A stretch of 7,695 nt of DNA from a bacterium (lineage in GTDB: Bacteria; SZUA-79; Acidulodesulfobacterales; Acidulodesulfobacteraceae). A program made the position numbers and the translations under genes. The number at the start of each line of letters is the position of its first letter. Position 1 is the stretch's first letter. Positions 1 through 6,680 of this stretch are shown here, one piece after another. The stretch covers positions 1-7,695 of the forward strand of contig JAJZLA010000063.1 in NCBI GenBank assembly GCA_021803845.1, read 5' to 3'. Under the pieces are notes generated by a model. It ran no database searches. It was not told the origin of the DNA and saw nothing but the letters and a program-made list of their open reading frames with translations.

Positions 1-1335
1 TTTCGTCGCTTGGAAGCTGAACTGAGCCAGCTTGAAAAAAGATTGTCCGTTAAAGAAGATAATCTTGAAAAAAGAATATCGTTAATAGAAAAAAAAGAAA
101 CCGATTTAATGAGAAGAGAAAAGATGTTGTCTCAATCAGAAAAAACAGCTTTAGAAAAAGAAAAACTTGCCGAAGAAAAACTTAAGGAAAAAATTATCGA
201 ATTAGAAAGGGTTTCGGGCATGACCTCCGCCGAAGCTAAAAATACCCTGATAAATTCTATTACCGAAGAAGCCAAGCATGAATCGGCAAAAGCCATCAAA
301 AGAATAGAAGACGAAACAAGAGAAATTGCGGATAAAAAGGCGAAAGAAATAATAGCGACGGCAATTCAGCGTTATGCGGGGGATTATGTCGCGGAAAAAT
401 CGATATCTTCCGTTCAGCTTCCAAGCGACGAAATGAAAGGCAGAATCATAGGAAGGGAAGGCAGGAACATCAGGGCGCTTGAAGCCGCTACGGGAGTAGA
501 TTTGATAATAGACGAAACGCCGGAAGCGGTAATACTGTCTTCTTTTAACCCCGTGAAAAGAGAGATTGCAAGGCTTTCGTTGGAAAGGTTAATATCCGAC
601 GGAAGAATCCATCCCGCAAGAATAGAAGAAATAGTCGGCAAAGTAGAGGAAGAGCTTAATCAGGCTATGAAAGAGGCCGGCGAGCAGGCTACTTTTGACG
701 TCGGCATTCACGGCGTTCACCCCGAACTTCTTAAACTTTTGGGAAGATTAAAATACAGGACAAGCTACTCCCAGAATGTATATAATCATTCGATAGAAGT
801 CGCTTTCCTCTGCGGAATAATGGCGGCGGAACTTAACATAAACGTTAAACAGGCCAAGCGCGCGGGTCTTCTGCACGATATAGGAAAAGCCGTTGACCAT
901 GAGGTTGAAGGTTCCCATGCGGTTATAGGCGCAGACCTCGCAAAAAAATTCGGGGAATCCCCTAAGGTAATACATGCTATAGCGGCGCATCATTTCGACG
1001 AGGAGCCTAACAGCGTTCTTGCCGTTCTGGTTTCGGCGGCGGATGCCTTGAGCGCGGCGAGACCAGGCGCCAGAAAAGAAATGTTTGAGACCTATGTTAA
1101 GCGGCTCGAAGAGCTGGAATCCATCGCTAATTCTTTCAGCGGAGTCGCTAAAAGCTACGTCATTCAGGCAGGAAGAGAAATAAGGGCTATAGTCCAGAGC
1201 CAGAAAATAACGGATGAAGATTCCGTTATGCTCTCGAAAGATATAGCAAAGAAGATTGAAACGACTATGCAGTATCCGGGACAGATAAAAGTAACGGTAA
1301 TAAGGGAAACGAGGGCAACCGAATTTGCAAGATGA
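1..1335 (+). CDS. rny: Ribonuclease Y, 5'-truncated by the window edge
   Basis: RNase Y is a membrane-anchored endoribonuclease that starts decay and processing of many mRNAs. The frame is open through base 1 (codons Phe-Arg-Arg before a TTG at 10), so the true start lies upstream. About 444 codons are visible against roughly 520 aa for the family, so the N-terminal membrane anchor and first part of the coiled coil are missing. Numbering from the codon at 10: residues 1-120 are Lys/Glu-rich coiled coil; ~134-200 form a KH RNA-binding domain with [10 protein letters not shown] (144-153); ~255-350 form the HD domain, with His260 and the catalytic HD pair in LLHDIGKA (H289, D290). The C-terminal ~90 residues match the usual family tail. 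The stop overlaps the start of the next gene, ymdB, a pairing also known from Bacillus subtilis. Identification is firm; the TTG at 10 is not the real start. Confidence 0.96.
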   Translation, partial: FRRLEAELSQLEKRLSVKEDNLEKRISLIEKKETDLMRREKMLSQSEKTALEKEKLAEEKLKEKIIELERVSGMTSAEAKNTLINSITEEAKHESAKAIKRIEDETREIADKKAKEIIATAIQRYAGDYVAEKSISSVQLPSDEMKGRIIGREGRNIRALEAATGVDLIIDETPEAVILSSFNPVKREIARLSLERLISDGRIHPARIEEIVGKVEEELNQAMKEAGEQATFDVGIHGVHPELLKLLGRLKYRTSYSQNVYNHSIEVAFLCGIMAAELNINVKQAKRAGLLHDIGKAVDHEVEGSHAVIGADLAKKFGESPKVIHAIAAHHFDEEPNSVLAVLVSAADALSAARPGARKEMFETYVKRLEELESIANSFSGVAKSYVIQAGREIRAIVQSQKITDEDSVMLSKDIAKKIETTMQYPGQIKVTVIRETRATEFAR

Positions 1336-2122
1336 CGATATCGATATTCTTTTTATAGGAGACATTATAGGGAAACCAGGCAGGTTAGCCGTTAAATCTC
1401 TTATGGGCGGATTAATTGAAAAATATAAGCCGGAATTAATTATTGCAAACGGCGAAAATGCCGCTCACGGCATGGGAATAACTCCGGATATCGCAGATTT
1501 TCTATTTGATTTAGGCATTAACGTTATAACTACCGGAAACCACATATGGGACCAAAAAAACATAATTCCGTATATTAATACGCATGACAGGCTTCTGCGC
1601 CCGGCAAATTACTCTGTTCTGGCTCCAGGAAAAGGATACGGCGTTTTCGATTCAAAATTGGGCAGTAAGATTGCCGTGATAAATTTAGAAGGAAGAGTTT
1701 TTATGAAGGGGCTTTCAGAGTCGCCTTTTACCGTTGCGAAAGATATAATTAAAGAGGTTTACGGCAAAGCCGATGCCGTAATAATAGACTTTCACGCGGA
1801 AGCGACGTCGGAAAAAGAGGCTTTAGCCTTATATTTAGACGGGGAAATATCAGCTTTTTTAGGCACGCATACCCATGTGCAGACTAACGACGACATGATA
1901 CTCCCTAAAGGCACGGCTTACATAACCGATGCCGGCATGGTCGGTTCAAAATATTCGGTATTAGGTACTAATAAAGATATAGCTATTAAAAGATATTTAA
2001 CAGGAATGCCGGAAAAATTCATTCCGGAAGAAAACGATATAGTTTTAAATGCCGTTTCTATAACGGTTGACAAAAAAACGAAATTAAGTAAAAATATTGA
2101 AAAAATCCGCATTAATAAATAA
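1325..2122 (+). CDS. ymdB: YmdB/TIGR00282-family metallophosphoesterase (2',3'-cyclic nucleotide phosphodiesterase type)
   Basis: This is a cytoplasmic calcineurin-like phosphoesterase of the YmdB family; B. subtilis YmdB hydrolyses 2',3'-cyclic nucleotides and affects biofilm and motility decisions. The 265 aa are the usual length. The di-metal site is complete: D13 in FIGDIIG, E44 and N45 in NGENAA, N72 and H73 in GNHIWD, D155 and H157 in [10 protein letters not shown], and H182 and H184 in GTHTHVQT. The start is a TTG at 1325, giving an 11-nt overlap with rny. GAGG at 1311-1314 is a plausible ribosome site 10 nt upstream. There is no in-frame ATG before the first beta-strand (DILFIGD), so the TTG is needed to keep the D13 motif. 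The overlap predicts translational coupling to rny. Cyclic-phosphate RNA ends could link the two activities, but that is inference. Substrate in this organism is unproven. Confidence 0.93.
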   Translation: MQDDDIDILFIGDIIGKPGRLAVKSLMGGLIEKYKPELIIANGENAAHGMGITPDIADFLFDLGINVITTGNHIWDQKNIIPYINTHDRLLRPANYSVLAPGKGYGVFDSKLGSKIAVINLEGRVFMKGLSESPFTVAKDIIKEVYGKADAVIIDFHAEATSEKEALALYLDGEISAFLGTHTHVQTNDDMILPKGTAYITDAGMVGSKYSVLGTNKDIAIKRYLTGMPEKFIPEENDIVLNAVSITVDKKTKLSKNIEKIRINK

Positions 2123-2152
2123 TAAATCCAGAAAAGGAATTTAAATTTAAAT

Positions 2153-3502
2153 ATGAACAGCTTGAATAACGTTGGCGCAAAAAAAGAGATAGAGGCCGAA
2201 ATACGCAGACAGATAGAAGCTATTAAAAGAGGAAGCGTCGAACTCATTAAAGAAGACGAGCTTTTCGAAAAGCTGTCTTATTCCGTATCTAATAATATAC
2301 CGCTTAAAATTAAAGCCGGTTTCGACCCTACTTCTCCTGATATACATCTGGGGCATACCGTTTTATTGAATAAACTGCGGACATTTCAGGAATTCGGTCA
2401 TACCGTATATTTTATTATAGGGGATTTTACCGCAATGATAGGCGACCCTACGGGAAAGTCTGAAACGAGAAAACCCCTGTCCAAAGAAGACGTTTTAAAA
2501 AACTCCAAGGATTATAAAGAACAGGCATTTAAAATCTTAAAGCCGGAAAAAACTAAAATCCTTTTTAACAGCTGGTGGCTGTCTAATTTGAAATTAGACG
2601 AATTCATTAAAGTTTCTTCAAATTACACCGTTAGAAGAATGCTTGAAAAAGACGATTTCGAAAAAAGATTTCAGGACAACAGGCCTATAGCTATGCATGA
2701 GTTTATATATCCGCTTTTACAGGGTTTCGATTCTTTATTTCTCGAAGCGGATATAGAAATAGGCGGAAACGACCAGAAATTCAACCTTATCGTAGGCAGG
2801 GAACTGATGAAAAGTTTCGGCTTAACTTCCCAGGCCATAATGACCATGCCTTTACTGGAAGGGCTGGACGGCAAAAACAAAATGAGCAAGTCGCTGGGTA
2901 ATCATATAGGTGTATCAGACGAGCCTAACGAAATGTACGGCAAAATAATGTCGATATCCGACGATATGATGTTAAAATATTATGAGCTGTTGAGTTATAT
3001 TTCCAATGAAGAATTAACGGAATTAAAATTAGAATTGGATAAAGGTTTAAATCCTATAATAGCTAAAAAAAGGCTTGCGCGGGAGATTGTAGAAAGATAC
3101 CACGGTAAATTACTAGCAGGTAATGCCCAGAAATACTTTGAAGATAAATATCAAAGAAAAGTAAATCCGGAAGACATAACGACGATAGAGCTTAATAACG
3201 AAGAATATATGAAATTTATAAATAACGGGGGAGGAGAGTGGAACTTTAACAATATTCCGTCTTCGTTAATGCCTTCAGAGATTATCGTTAAATTTTTAGC
3301 CGATATTAACGCCGTTTCCAGCAAAGGTGAAGCAAAAAGACTTATTAAACAAGGCGCGGTAAAAATATACTTTGAAACGGAGAATAAAAATATCGGGGAA
3401 TCGAAAGTGGATGCCGAAACCTATCCTATACCAAGAAGCATCAATGAATTCACGATAAAAGTCGGCAAGAAAAAAATATATAAAATAAAATCAAGGTCAT
3501 GA
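2153..3502 (+). CDS. tyrS: Tyrosyl-tRNA synthetase, type 2 (KMSKS/TyrZ-like)
   Basis: This class I aminoacyl-tRNA synthetase attaches tyrosine to tRNA-Tyr in the cytoplasm. The catalytic Rossmann fold carries the HIGH-type signature HLGH (65-68), the segment GDFTAMIGDPTGKSETRKPL (90-109), tyrosine-site residues in YPLLQGFDS (186-194) and GGNDQKFN (204-211), and KMSKS at 243-247. An intact KMSKS, rather than the KFGKT of the E. coli/Geobacillus enzymes, places it in the type 2 subfamily. Residues ~370-440 look like the C-terminal S4 RNA-binding domain (AKRLIKQGAVKI). At 449 aa it is somewhat longer than typical type 2 enzymes (about 400), with a charged N-terminal extension of roughly ten residues and a loose linker at 340-370. 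The ATG at 2153 has only a distant AAAGGA (2133-2138). It lies 30 nt after ymdB, so it is probably cotranscribed with it. Confidence 0.96.
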   Translation: MNSLNNVGAKKEIEAEIRRQIEAIKRGSVELIKEDELFEKLSYSVSNNIPLKIKAGFDPTSPDIHLGHTVLLNKLRTFQEFGHTVYFIIGDFTAMIGDPTGKSETRKPLSKEDVLKNSKDYKEQAFKILKPEKTKILFNSWWLSNLKLDEFIKVSSNYTVRRMLEKDDFEKRFQDNRPIAMHEFIYPLLQGFDSLFLEADIEIGGNDQKFNLIVGRELMKSFGLTSQAIMTMPLLEGLDGKNKMSKSLGNHIGVSDEPNEMYGKIMSISDDMMLKYYELLSYISNEELTELKLELDKGLNPIIAKKRLAREIVERYHGKLLAGNAQKYFEDKYQRKVNPEDITTIELNNEEYMKFINNGGGEWNFNNIPSSLMPSEIIVKFLADINAVSSKGEAKRLIKQGAVKIYFETENKNIGESKVDAETYPIPRSINEFTIKVGKKKIYKIKSRS

Positions 3503-3639
3503 TAAAACCTTAATCCCCGCATAGTCATTCCCGCGTAAGCGGGAACGTTTCAAAAAACTTCACGAGACCAAAGGCCGAGAGCGAAGCGGTAATCCAGAAA
3601 ATAAATTTCTATTGCAGGATTAGGGTAAAACCTTAATCC
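3503..3639 (+). repeat. 14-nt direct repeat (TAAAACCTTAATCC) flanking a REP-like element
   Basis: Two perfect copies of TAAAACCTTAATCC lie at 3503-3516, directly after the tyrS stop, and at 3626-3639. They bracket 109 nt that hold a REP-like palindrome. The second copy forms the loop and right arm of a hairpin (3616-3640); the first copy could compete for the same left arm. They could be a target-site-type duplication, a local duplication, or a remnant of an older tyrS terminator split by an insertion. The repeats are seen directly; the origin is inference. Confidence 0.7.
3524..3600 (+). repeat. REP-like palindromic intergenic repeat, apparently interrupted or degenerate
   Basis: GTCATTCCCGC begins at 3524, and TTCCCGC (3528-3534) pairs perfectly with GCGGGAA (3539-3545) across a GTAA loop. 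Sequences of the form GTCATTCCCGCG..AGCGGGAATCCAG are common dispersed repeats in proteobacterial genomes. The usual AATCCAG ending is absent after the hairpin; a second partial arm, AGCGAAGCGGTAATCCAG, appears about 40 nt later (3580-3597). The whole may be two half-elements or one element with an insert. No transposase is nearby, so mobility in trans (for example by a RAYT enzyme) is only a guess. Confidence 0.6.
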
Positions 3640-3640
3640 T
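3616..3640 (+). terminator. Candidate transcription terminator after rny-ymdB-tyrS
   Basis: AGGATTAGGG (3616-3625) pairs with CCTTAATCCT (3631-3640) over ten positions, with one G-U pair and a 5-nt loop (TAAAA). It lies 114 nt after the tyrS stop and before the next candidate promoter, where an operon terminator is expected. The following bases (AAATCTGTATTT) are only moderately T-rich, so it is not a textbook intrinsic terminator. It may also be an mRNA 3'-end stabilising stem. Confidence 0.45.
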
Positions 3641-3661
3641 AAATCTGTATTTGGGTACAGC

Positions 3662-3690
3662 TTGATAATTTATCGTATATAATATATATA
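3662..3690 (+). promoter_or_regulatory. Candidate promoter for the membrane-protein gene at 3822
   Basis: TTGATA (3662-3667) and TATATA (3685-3690) are separated by 17 nt. A closer -10 match, TATAAT (3678-3683), sits only 10 nt from this -35 and would need a poorer one. The region is extremely A/T-rich, so chance matches are likely. Transcription from here would give a leader of about 125 nt before the ATG. Confidence 0.35.
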
Positions 3691-3730
3691 TATTAATATA
3701 TTAGAGGCGGTCATAGACGATAGATATATA

Positions 3731-3740
3731 TCCTCCTTTT
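3731..3740 (+). promoter_or_regulatory. Anti-Shine-Dalgarno-like tract in the leader of the gene at 3822
   Basis: TCCTCCTTTT resembles the 3' tail of 16S rRNA that binds ribosome sites. It could pair with the AAAGAGGGA (3809-3817) carrying the gene's ribosome site, with one A-C mismatch and one G-U pair. This would allow a leader fold that hides the site, but the pairing is short and distant (about 70 nt), so the role is speculative. Confidence 0.2.
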
Positions 3741-3821
3741 TGGGCTATATACACCATAATAGATTTTTTATTAAAATAACAGCATAATAATATAAAATAT
3801 AATTTTATAAAGAGGGATATT

Positions 3822-4580
3822 ATGAATATCGTGGATATTTTTAAAGAAGGGGCGGATATATCAAGCAAAAATATAGTCATATTTGTTCCTATATTTGTAG
3901 TAATGCTTTTGATGTTTATATTGTCGATGCTTCTTTTTGAATTTGGGATTTTTCCGTTCGGTTTTATGGGCGGTTTCACCGGCGGCGGTATGGGGATGTA
4001 TCCATCGGGGATGCCGTATTCCCCGTTTTCGTTTTTCTTTTCCGGCTGGTTTATCTTCATGATTATAGTTTTTTCTATAATGGAATTTATTGCATACGGA
4101 GCAACAATCGGCATGGCAAGCGAAGCCGCGGAAAAAGGTTCCGCAAGCCTGGCAAACGGCATCAATACGGCTTTGGGTCGTATTGCACCGCTTTTATTGG
4201 GGGCATTAATTATAGGCATTATTGTCGGCGTAGGCATCGTCCTTCTCGTTATTCCCGGACTTATAGCGGCTTTTTTCCTTATGTTCGCTCCGGTTGCAAT
4301 AGTCGTAGATAAAATGGACGCAGTCAGCGCAATAAAAAGGAGCGTGACCATGGTAAAGCAAAATTTAAACGACGCCCTTGTTTTCTTTATAGCTGTGGTA
4401 TTGGTCAGCGCGGTTTTTATTATCGCCAGAATGGCAGCGGGGGTCGTGCCGTTTATAGGCTATCCGATAGGGTTGATTTTAATGGGCGTTTTATCCAGTT
4501 ACATAGCCGTAGTGACGGTTAAGTTCTATAAAAAATTAAGCGGAAACTCCGCCGGTGTAAGCGCAGGTTTGAACAGCTAA
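3822..4580 (+). CDS. Polytopic inner-membrane protein of unknown function
   Basis: I cannot name this gene. The 252-aa product has about six hydrophobic segments (roughly 18-40, 75-98, 122-143, 145-163, 185-205, 208-234) and no cleavable signal. The stretch IPGLIAAFFLMFAP (144-157), then a short polar turn and AIKRSVTMVKQN (170-181), resembles the conserved core of broad membrane families such as the GPDPase membrane domain and DUF975/UPF0259-like proteins. These have IPG, then a hydrophobic helix, then A-x-KRS-x-x-L/M-x-K. Family assignment is by resemblance only. Residues 46-68 between the first two segments form a Gly/Met-rich loop (MGGFTGGGMGMYPSGM) that is not typical of them. The ATG has AGAGGG at 3811-3816 five nt upstream. 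It stands alone between two large gaps, so context gives little help. A minus-strand frame across it is a shadow. Confidence 0.85.
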   Translation: MNIVDIFKEGADISSKNIVIFVPIFVVMLLMFILSMLLFEFGIFPFGFMGGFTGGGMGMYPSGMPYSPFSFFFSGWFIFMIIVFSIMEFIAYGATIGMASEAAEKGSASLANGINTALGRIAPLLLGALIIGIIVGVGIVLLVIPGLIAAFFLMFAPVAIVVDKMDAVSAIKRSVTMVKQNLNDALVFFIAVVLVSAVFIIARMAAGVVPFIGYPIGLILMGVLSSYIAVVTVKFYKKLSGNSAGVSAGLNS

Positions 4581-4642
4581 AATTGCGGAGCCGTGAATTA
4601 TAAAAATTATGAAAACAGGAATCGCTTTAGGTATGTTTTTAA

Positions 4643-4897
4643 AAAATTACTGCAGGCCCGTCAGGCGATGTATGGGTTATGGGCGGTAGCGGAATCGTAA
4701 AATTAAATCCTGCAGGAGCGGTTATAGTAAATTATAAGGTTTCTTCCCTTTCATCTGCTTTGTATGCGGCAGGACCTTTCGCTGTCGCTATAGACGTCTC
4801 AGGGGACGTTTAGACGGCTTACGTTGGCAGCAACAATATTACGGAGTTAATCGGGGCGGCTAAGGGCCTGCAATATTTTGCGCAACCCGCTGGATAG
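4643..4897 (+). pseudogene. Remnant of an NHL / virginiamycin B lyase-like beta-propeller gene
   Basis: No intact gene fits 4581-4968, but one frame translates to a clear propeller fragment. It begins AGPSGDVWVMGGSGIVKLNP (from 4652) and continues with GPFAVAIDVSGDV, then an in-frame TAG at 4811-4813, then TAYVGSNNITELIGAAKG and LQYFAQPAG before a second TAG at 4895. The pattern D-x-SG-x-VWV-x-x-x-GSN-x-(I/V)TEL-(I/V)GAA-x-G is characteristic of secreted NHL-repeat or Vgb-like proteins. The first TAG falls where the repeat normally has Trp, consistent with a TGG-to-TAG change. Upstream the frame closes at 4640 with no start codon, ribosome site or signal peptide. A TGIAL-like piece in another frame near 4613-4627 hints at further decay. 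Only about 80 codons survive. It lies just upstream of an intact propeller gene. Confidence 0.75.
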
Positions 4898-4915
4898 CCT
4901 CTATAATTATTAATA

Positions 4916-4944
4916 TTTAGATTGTTTAATTTAAACGATATAAA
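4916..4944 (+). promoter_or_regulatory. Candidate promoter for the Big_5-propeller gene
   Basis: TTTAGA (4916-4921) and TATAAA (4939-4944) are spaced by 17 nt, upstream of the GGGGGAG ribosome site (4958-4964) and ATG at 4969. The leader would be short, about 20 nt. The palindrome GTTTAA-T-TTAAAC (4924-4936) sits in the spacer and could be an operator, though A/T-rich DNA yields such palindromes by chance. Support is limited to motif match and position. Confidence 0.35.
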
Positions 4945-4968
4945 GATACCTTTAAATGGGGGAGTTAT

Positions 4969-6597
4969 ATGATAAATTCTATTAAAAAAGCATGGTTAGA
5001 TAATATAAAAATACCGATTTTCGTATCGGCGGTTTTTGCGCTGTCTTTATTAGGGGGGATGCCGGCCGGATTAACTTCCAAGAGCGTTAGCGCCGCCGTA
5101 TTACCGGGTTCGAGGCGTCCCTCGGTAATTTATACCAGCCCGAAAAATCGTGAAGACGGCGTCCTTCTTAATTCTAAAGTCTCGGTAACCTTTAACGAGG
5201 CGATGGACCGCGGTACTTTTACCCATTTTTCCGCTTACATGAAAGGACAGGATGGAACCGCGGTTTCGGGAACGGTTAGTTTTAGCGGCGCAGATTCTGT
5301 TTTTACATTCGTTCCCTCGAGCGCTCTCGCAACAGGAACCAGATATACCGTTACTTTGACGAGAAGGATTAAGTCGGCGGAAGGTGTACGTCTTTTAAGA
5401 AAATATTCGTTCAGTTTTATTACGATAGGCGACTTTATTTATTCCGCGGAAGGAAACGGGAACGTCTTTTCATGGTCGGTTTCCGGAGGAAAGCTTTCAT
5501 TTTCCCCGTTAAGCATTGGTTCAGGAGAAGGCGCGGATTCCGTTGCCATAGACCCTTCCGATAAATATCTTTATGCAGCTAATTATAATATGGGAACGGT
5601 CTCGTCATATTCTATCCATAACGGCATACTTTCGCGCAGGCCGATAAGCGTGACGGAACGAAATTCAGGCTTTGAGCCGTATCATTTAGCCGTCGATCCT
5701 TCGGGGAAATTCATTTACGTTACCGATTGGAATAACGGCACAGTATCATCCTTTTCCGTCGATAAAGGCGTGCTCTCGCCTAATCCCGTCGGCGTTACCG
5801 CCCCGACGTCTTCCAACTTTAAGGGCGCGATAGACGTTATCGTTGATCCCTCCGGCAGATATCTTTACGTAGACGGCGGAACGGGAAATGCCGCTAAAGG
5901 ATTTCAAAGCGTTTCCTCGTATTCAATTAGCGACGGAATGCTTTCCCCGTTAGGCGGCGCCTCTAATCATCCGAATAACTCGATTGAGAGCGCCGAATCC
6001 ATGGTTCAGTCCGGCAATTTGCTTTTTGTTGCTGAGAACCATTACGGCTACATATCTTCATACGGTATTAACGGCGGAATGCTTGAATATACCGGAAATT
6101 CTACTCCATACGAGTCGTCATCAACCGGGGTAGTTTTCCTTGCAGCGGACCCTTCGGGCAGATACCTCTTTGCATCGGAGAACAACCCTGGCAATATTAT
6201 ATCTTACAGCATAGGCGACAACGGAGTATTAACTAAATTAAGCGAAACCGCAATAGGATACGGACGGCTGGCAAACCCGAATTATATTATTGTAGATCCT
6301 TCCGGCAAATACCTTTACGTAACATATTATAGCACGGGGAACCTGTCCGCCTATTCGATTAAAGACGGAATGCTTTCTGCCGAACCCGTCAGCGAGATAA
6401 GGAACGCCAATGCGACGCTATCAGGGGACTACTCGTCCATAGCGATTACGCCGCAGGTGTTTCAACATCCCAAATGGACGGTCAATCCAACGTCGTCGGT
6501 TCAATCGCCTTTAAATAACGCTGCGCCAGAAGAAACGAAAAAGGTAAAAAATAGCGTGAAGCCGATTTTTAATTATTTTCAGAATTTATTAAAATAG
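4969..6597 (+). CDS. Exported Big_5 (SbsA Ig-like) domain plus seven-bladed lactonase/YVTN-like beta-propeller protein
   Basis: The 542-aa product begins with a Sec signal: basic n-region, hydrophobic core 15-32, likely cleavage near VSA-A (42/43). Residues ~50-152 fit a Big_5 Ig-like domain: TSPKNREDGV, then VSVTFNEAMD, FTFVPSSALATGTRYTVTL and a closing FSFIT. From ~155 there are seven repeats of about 45-53 residues, with openings near 155, 199, 247, 297, 350, 398 and 447. Each follows DPSG-(K/R)-YLYV, then G-x-(V/I)-SSYSI-x-x-G-x-LS, the signature of PF10282-like seven-bladed propellers. The tail (~498-542) is a Pro/Asn/Lys-rich stretch without a sorting motif. The fold is seen in 6-phosphogluconolactonases, but export and the Ig-like domain point to a cell-surface or periplasmic binding role; the ligand is unknown. 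The ribosome site is GGGGGAG, 4 nt before the ATG. Blades 4 and 7 share an identical 14-nt stretch (GACGGAATGCTTTC at 5932 and 6364), suggesting blade duplication. Confidence 0.88.
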   Translation: MINSIKKAWLDNIKIPIFVSAVFALSLLGGMPAGLTSKSVSAAVLPGSRRPSVIYTSPKNREDGVLLNSKVSVTFNEAMDRGTFTHFSAYMKGQDGTAVSGTVSFSGADSVFTFVPSSALATGTRYTVTLTRRIKSAEGVRLLRKYSFSFITIGDFIYSAEGNGNVFSWSVSGGKLSFSPLSIGSGEGADSVAIDPSDKYLYAANYNMGTVSSYSIHNGILSRRPISVTERNSGFEPYHLAVDPSGKFIYVTDWNNGTVSSFSVDKGVLSPNPVGVTAPTSSNFKGAIDVIVDPSGRYLYVDGGTGNAAKGFQSVSSYSISDGMLSPLGGASNHPNNSIESAESMVQSGNLLFVAENHYGYISSYGINGGMLEYTGNSTPYESSSTGVVFLAADPSGRYLFASENNPGNIISYSIGDNGVLTKLSETAIGYGRLANPNYIIVDPSGKYLYVTYYSTGNLSAYSIKDGMLSAEPVSEIRNANATLSGDYSSIAITPQVFQHPKWTVNPTSSVQSPLNNAAPEETKKVKNSVKPIFNYFQNLLK

Positions 6598-6602
6598 ATT
6601 AA

Positions 6603-6630
6603 TAGAAACAATATTTTTACGCTTTATAAT
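6603..6630 (+). promoter_or_regulatory. Candidate promoter for the DUF3617-like gene
   Basis: A perfect TATAAT lies at 6625-6630 with a weak -35 TAGAAA (6603-6608) 16 nt upstream. The start point would be near 6637, about 44 nt before the ATG. It is inside the 83-nt gap after the propeller gene, in which no terminator hairpin is visible, so read-through from that gene is also possible. Confidence 0.4.
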
Positions 6631-6680
6631 TCATTAACATTTAAAAATAAGCAGCGAAAATAAAATATACGGAGGCAATT

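Noticed and set aside
748..1365. Minus-strand open frame (205 codons) across the rny HD domain
   Set aside because: It lies entirely opposite highly conserved RNase Y and ymdB coding sequence and resembles no family.
3503..3640. Insertion sequence or CRISPR array after tyrS
   Set aside because: There is no transposase frame, only two direct repeat copies, and no regular spacer pattern.
3701..4351. Long minus-strand open frame (216 codons) opposite the membrane-protein gene
   Set aside because: Its translation is low-complexity, rich in Pro/Ile/Lys, and is the complement of hydrophobic codons. The + strand frame has a good ribosome site and membrane topology.
4609..4689. Short + strand frame starting ATG at 4609 (MKTGIALGMF...)
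   Set aside because: It has no ribosome site, only about 26 codons, and it crosses the propeller remnant in a different frame.
4811..4813. TAG in the propeller remnant as a recoded codon (pyrrolysine or read-through)
   Set aside because: The fragment also lacks a start, signal peptide and full length, and TAG replaces a Trp position by a single base change. Simple decay explains it.
4969..6597. Annotation as 6-phosphogluconolactonase (pgl)
   Set aside because: Only the propeller repeat pattern supports it. A signal peptide and Ig-like domain argue against the cytoplasmic enzyme, and no catalytic residues could be verified.
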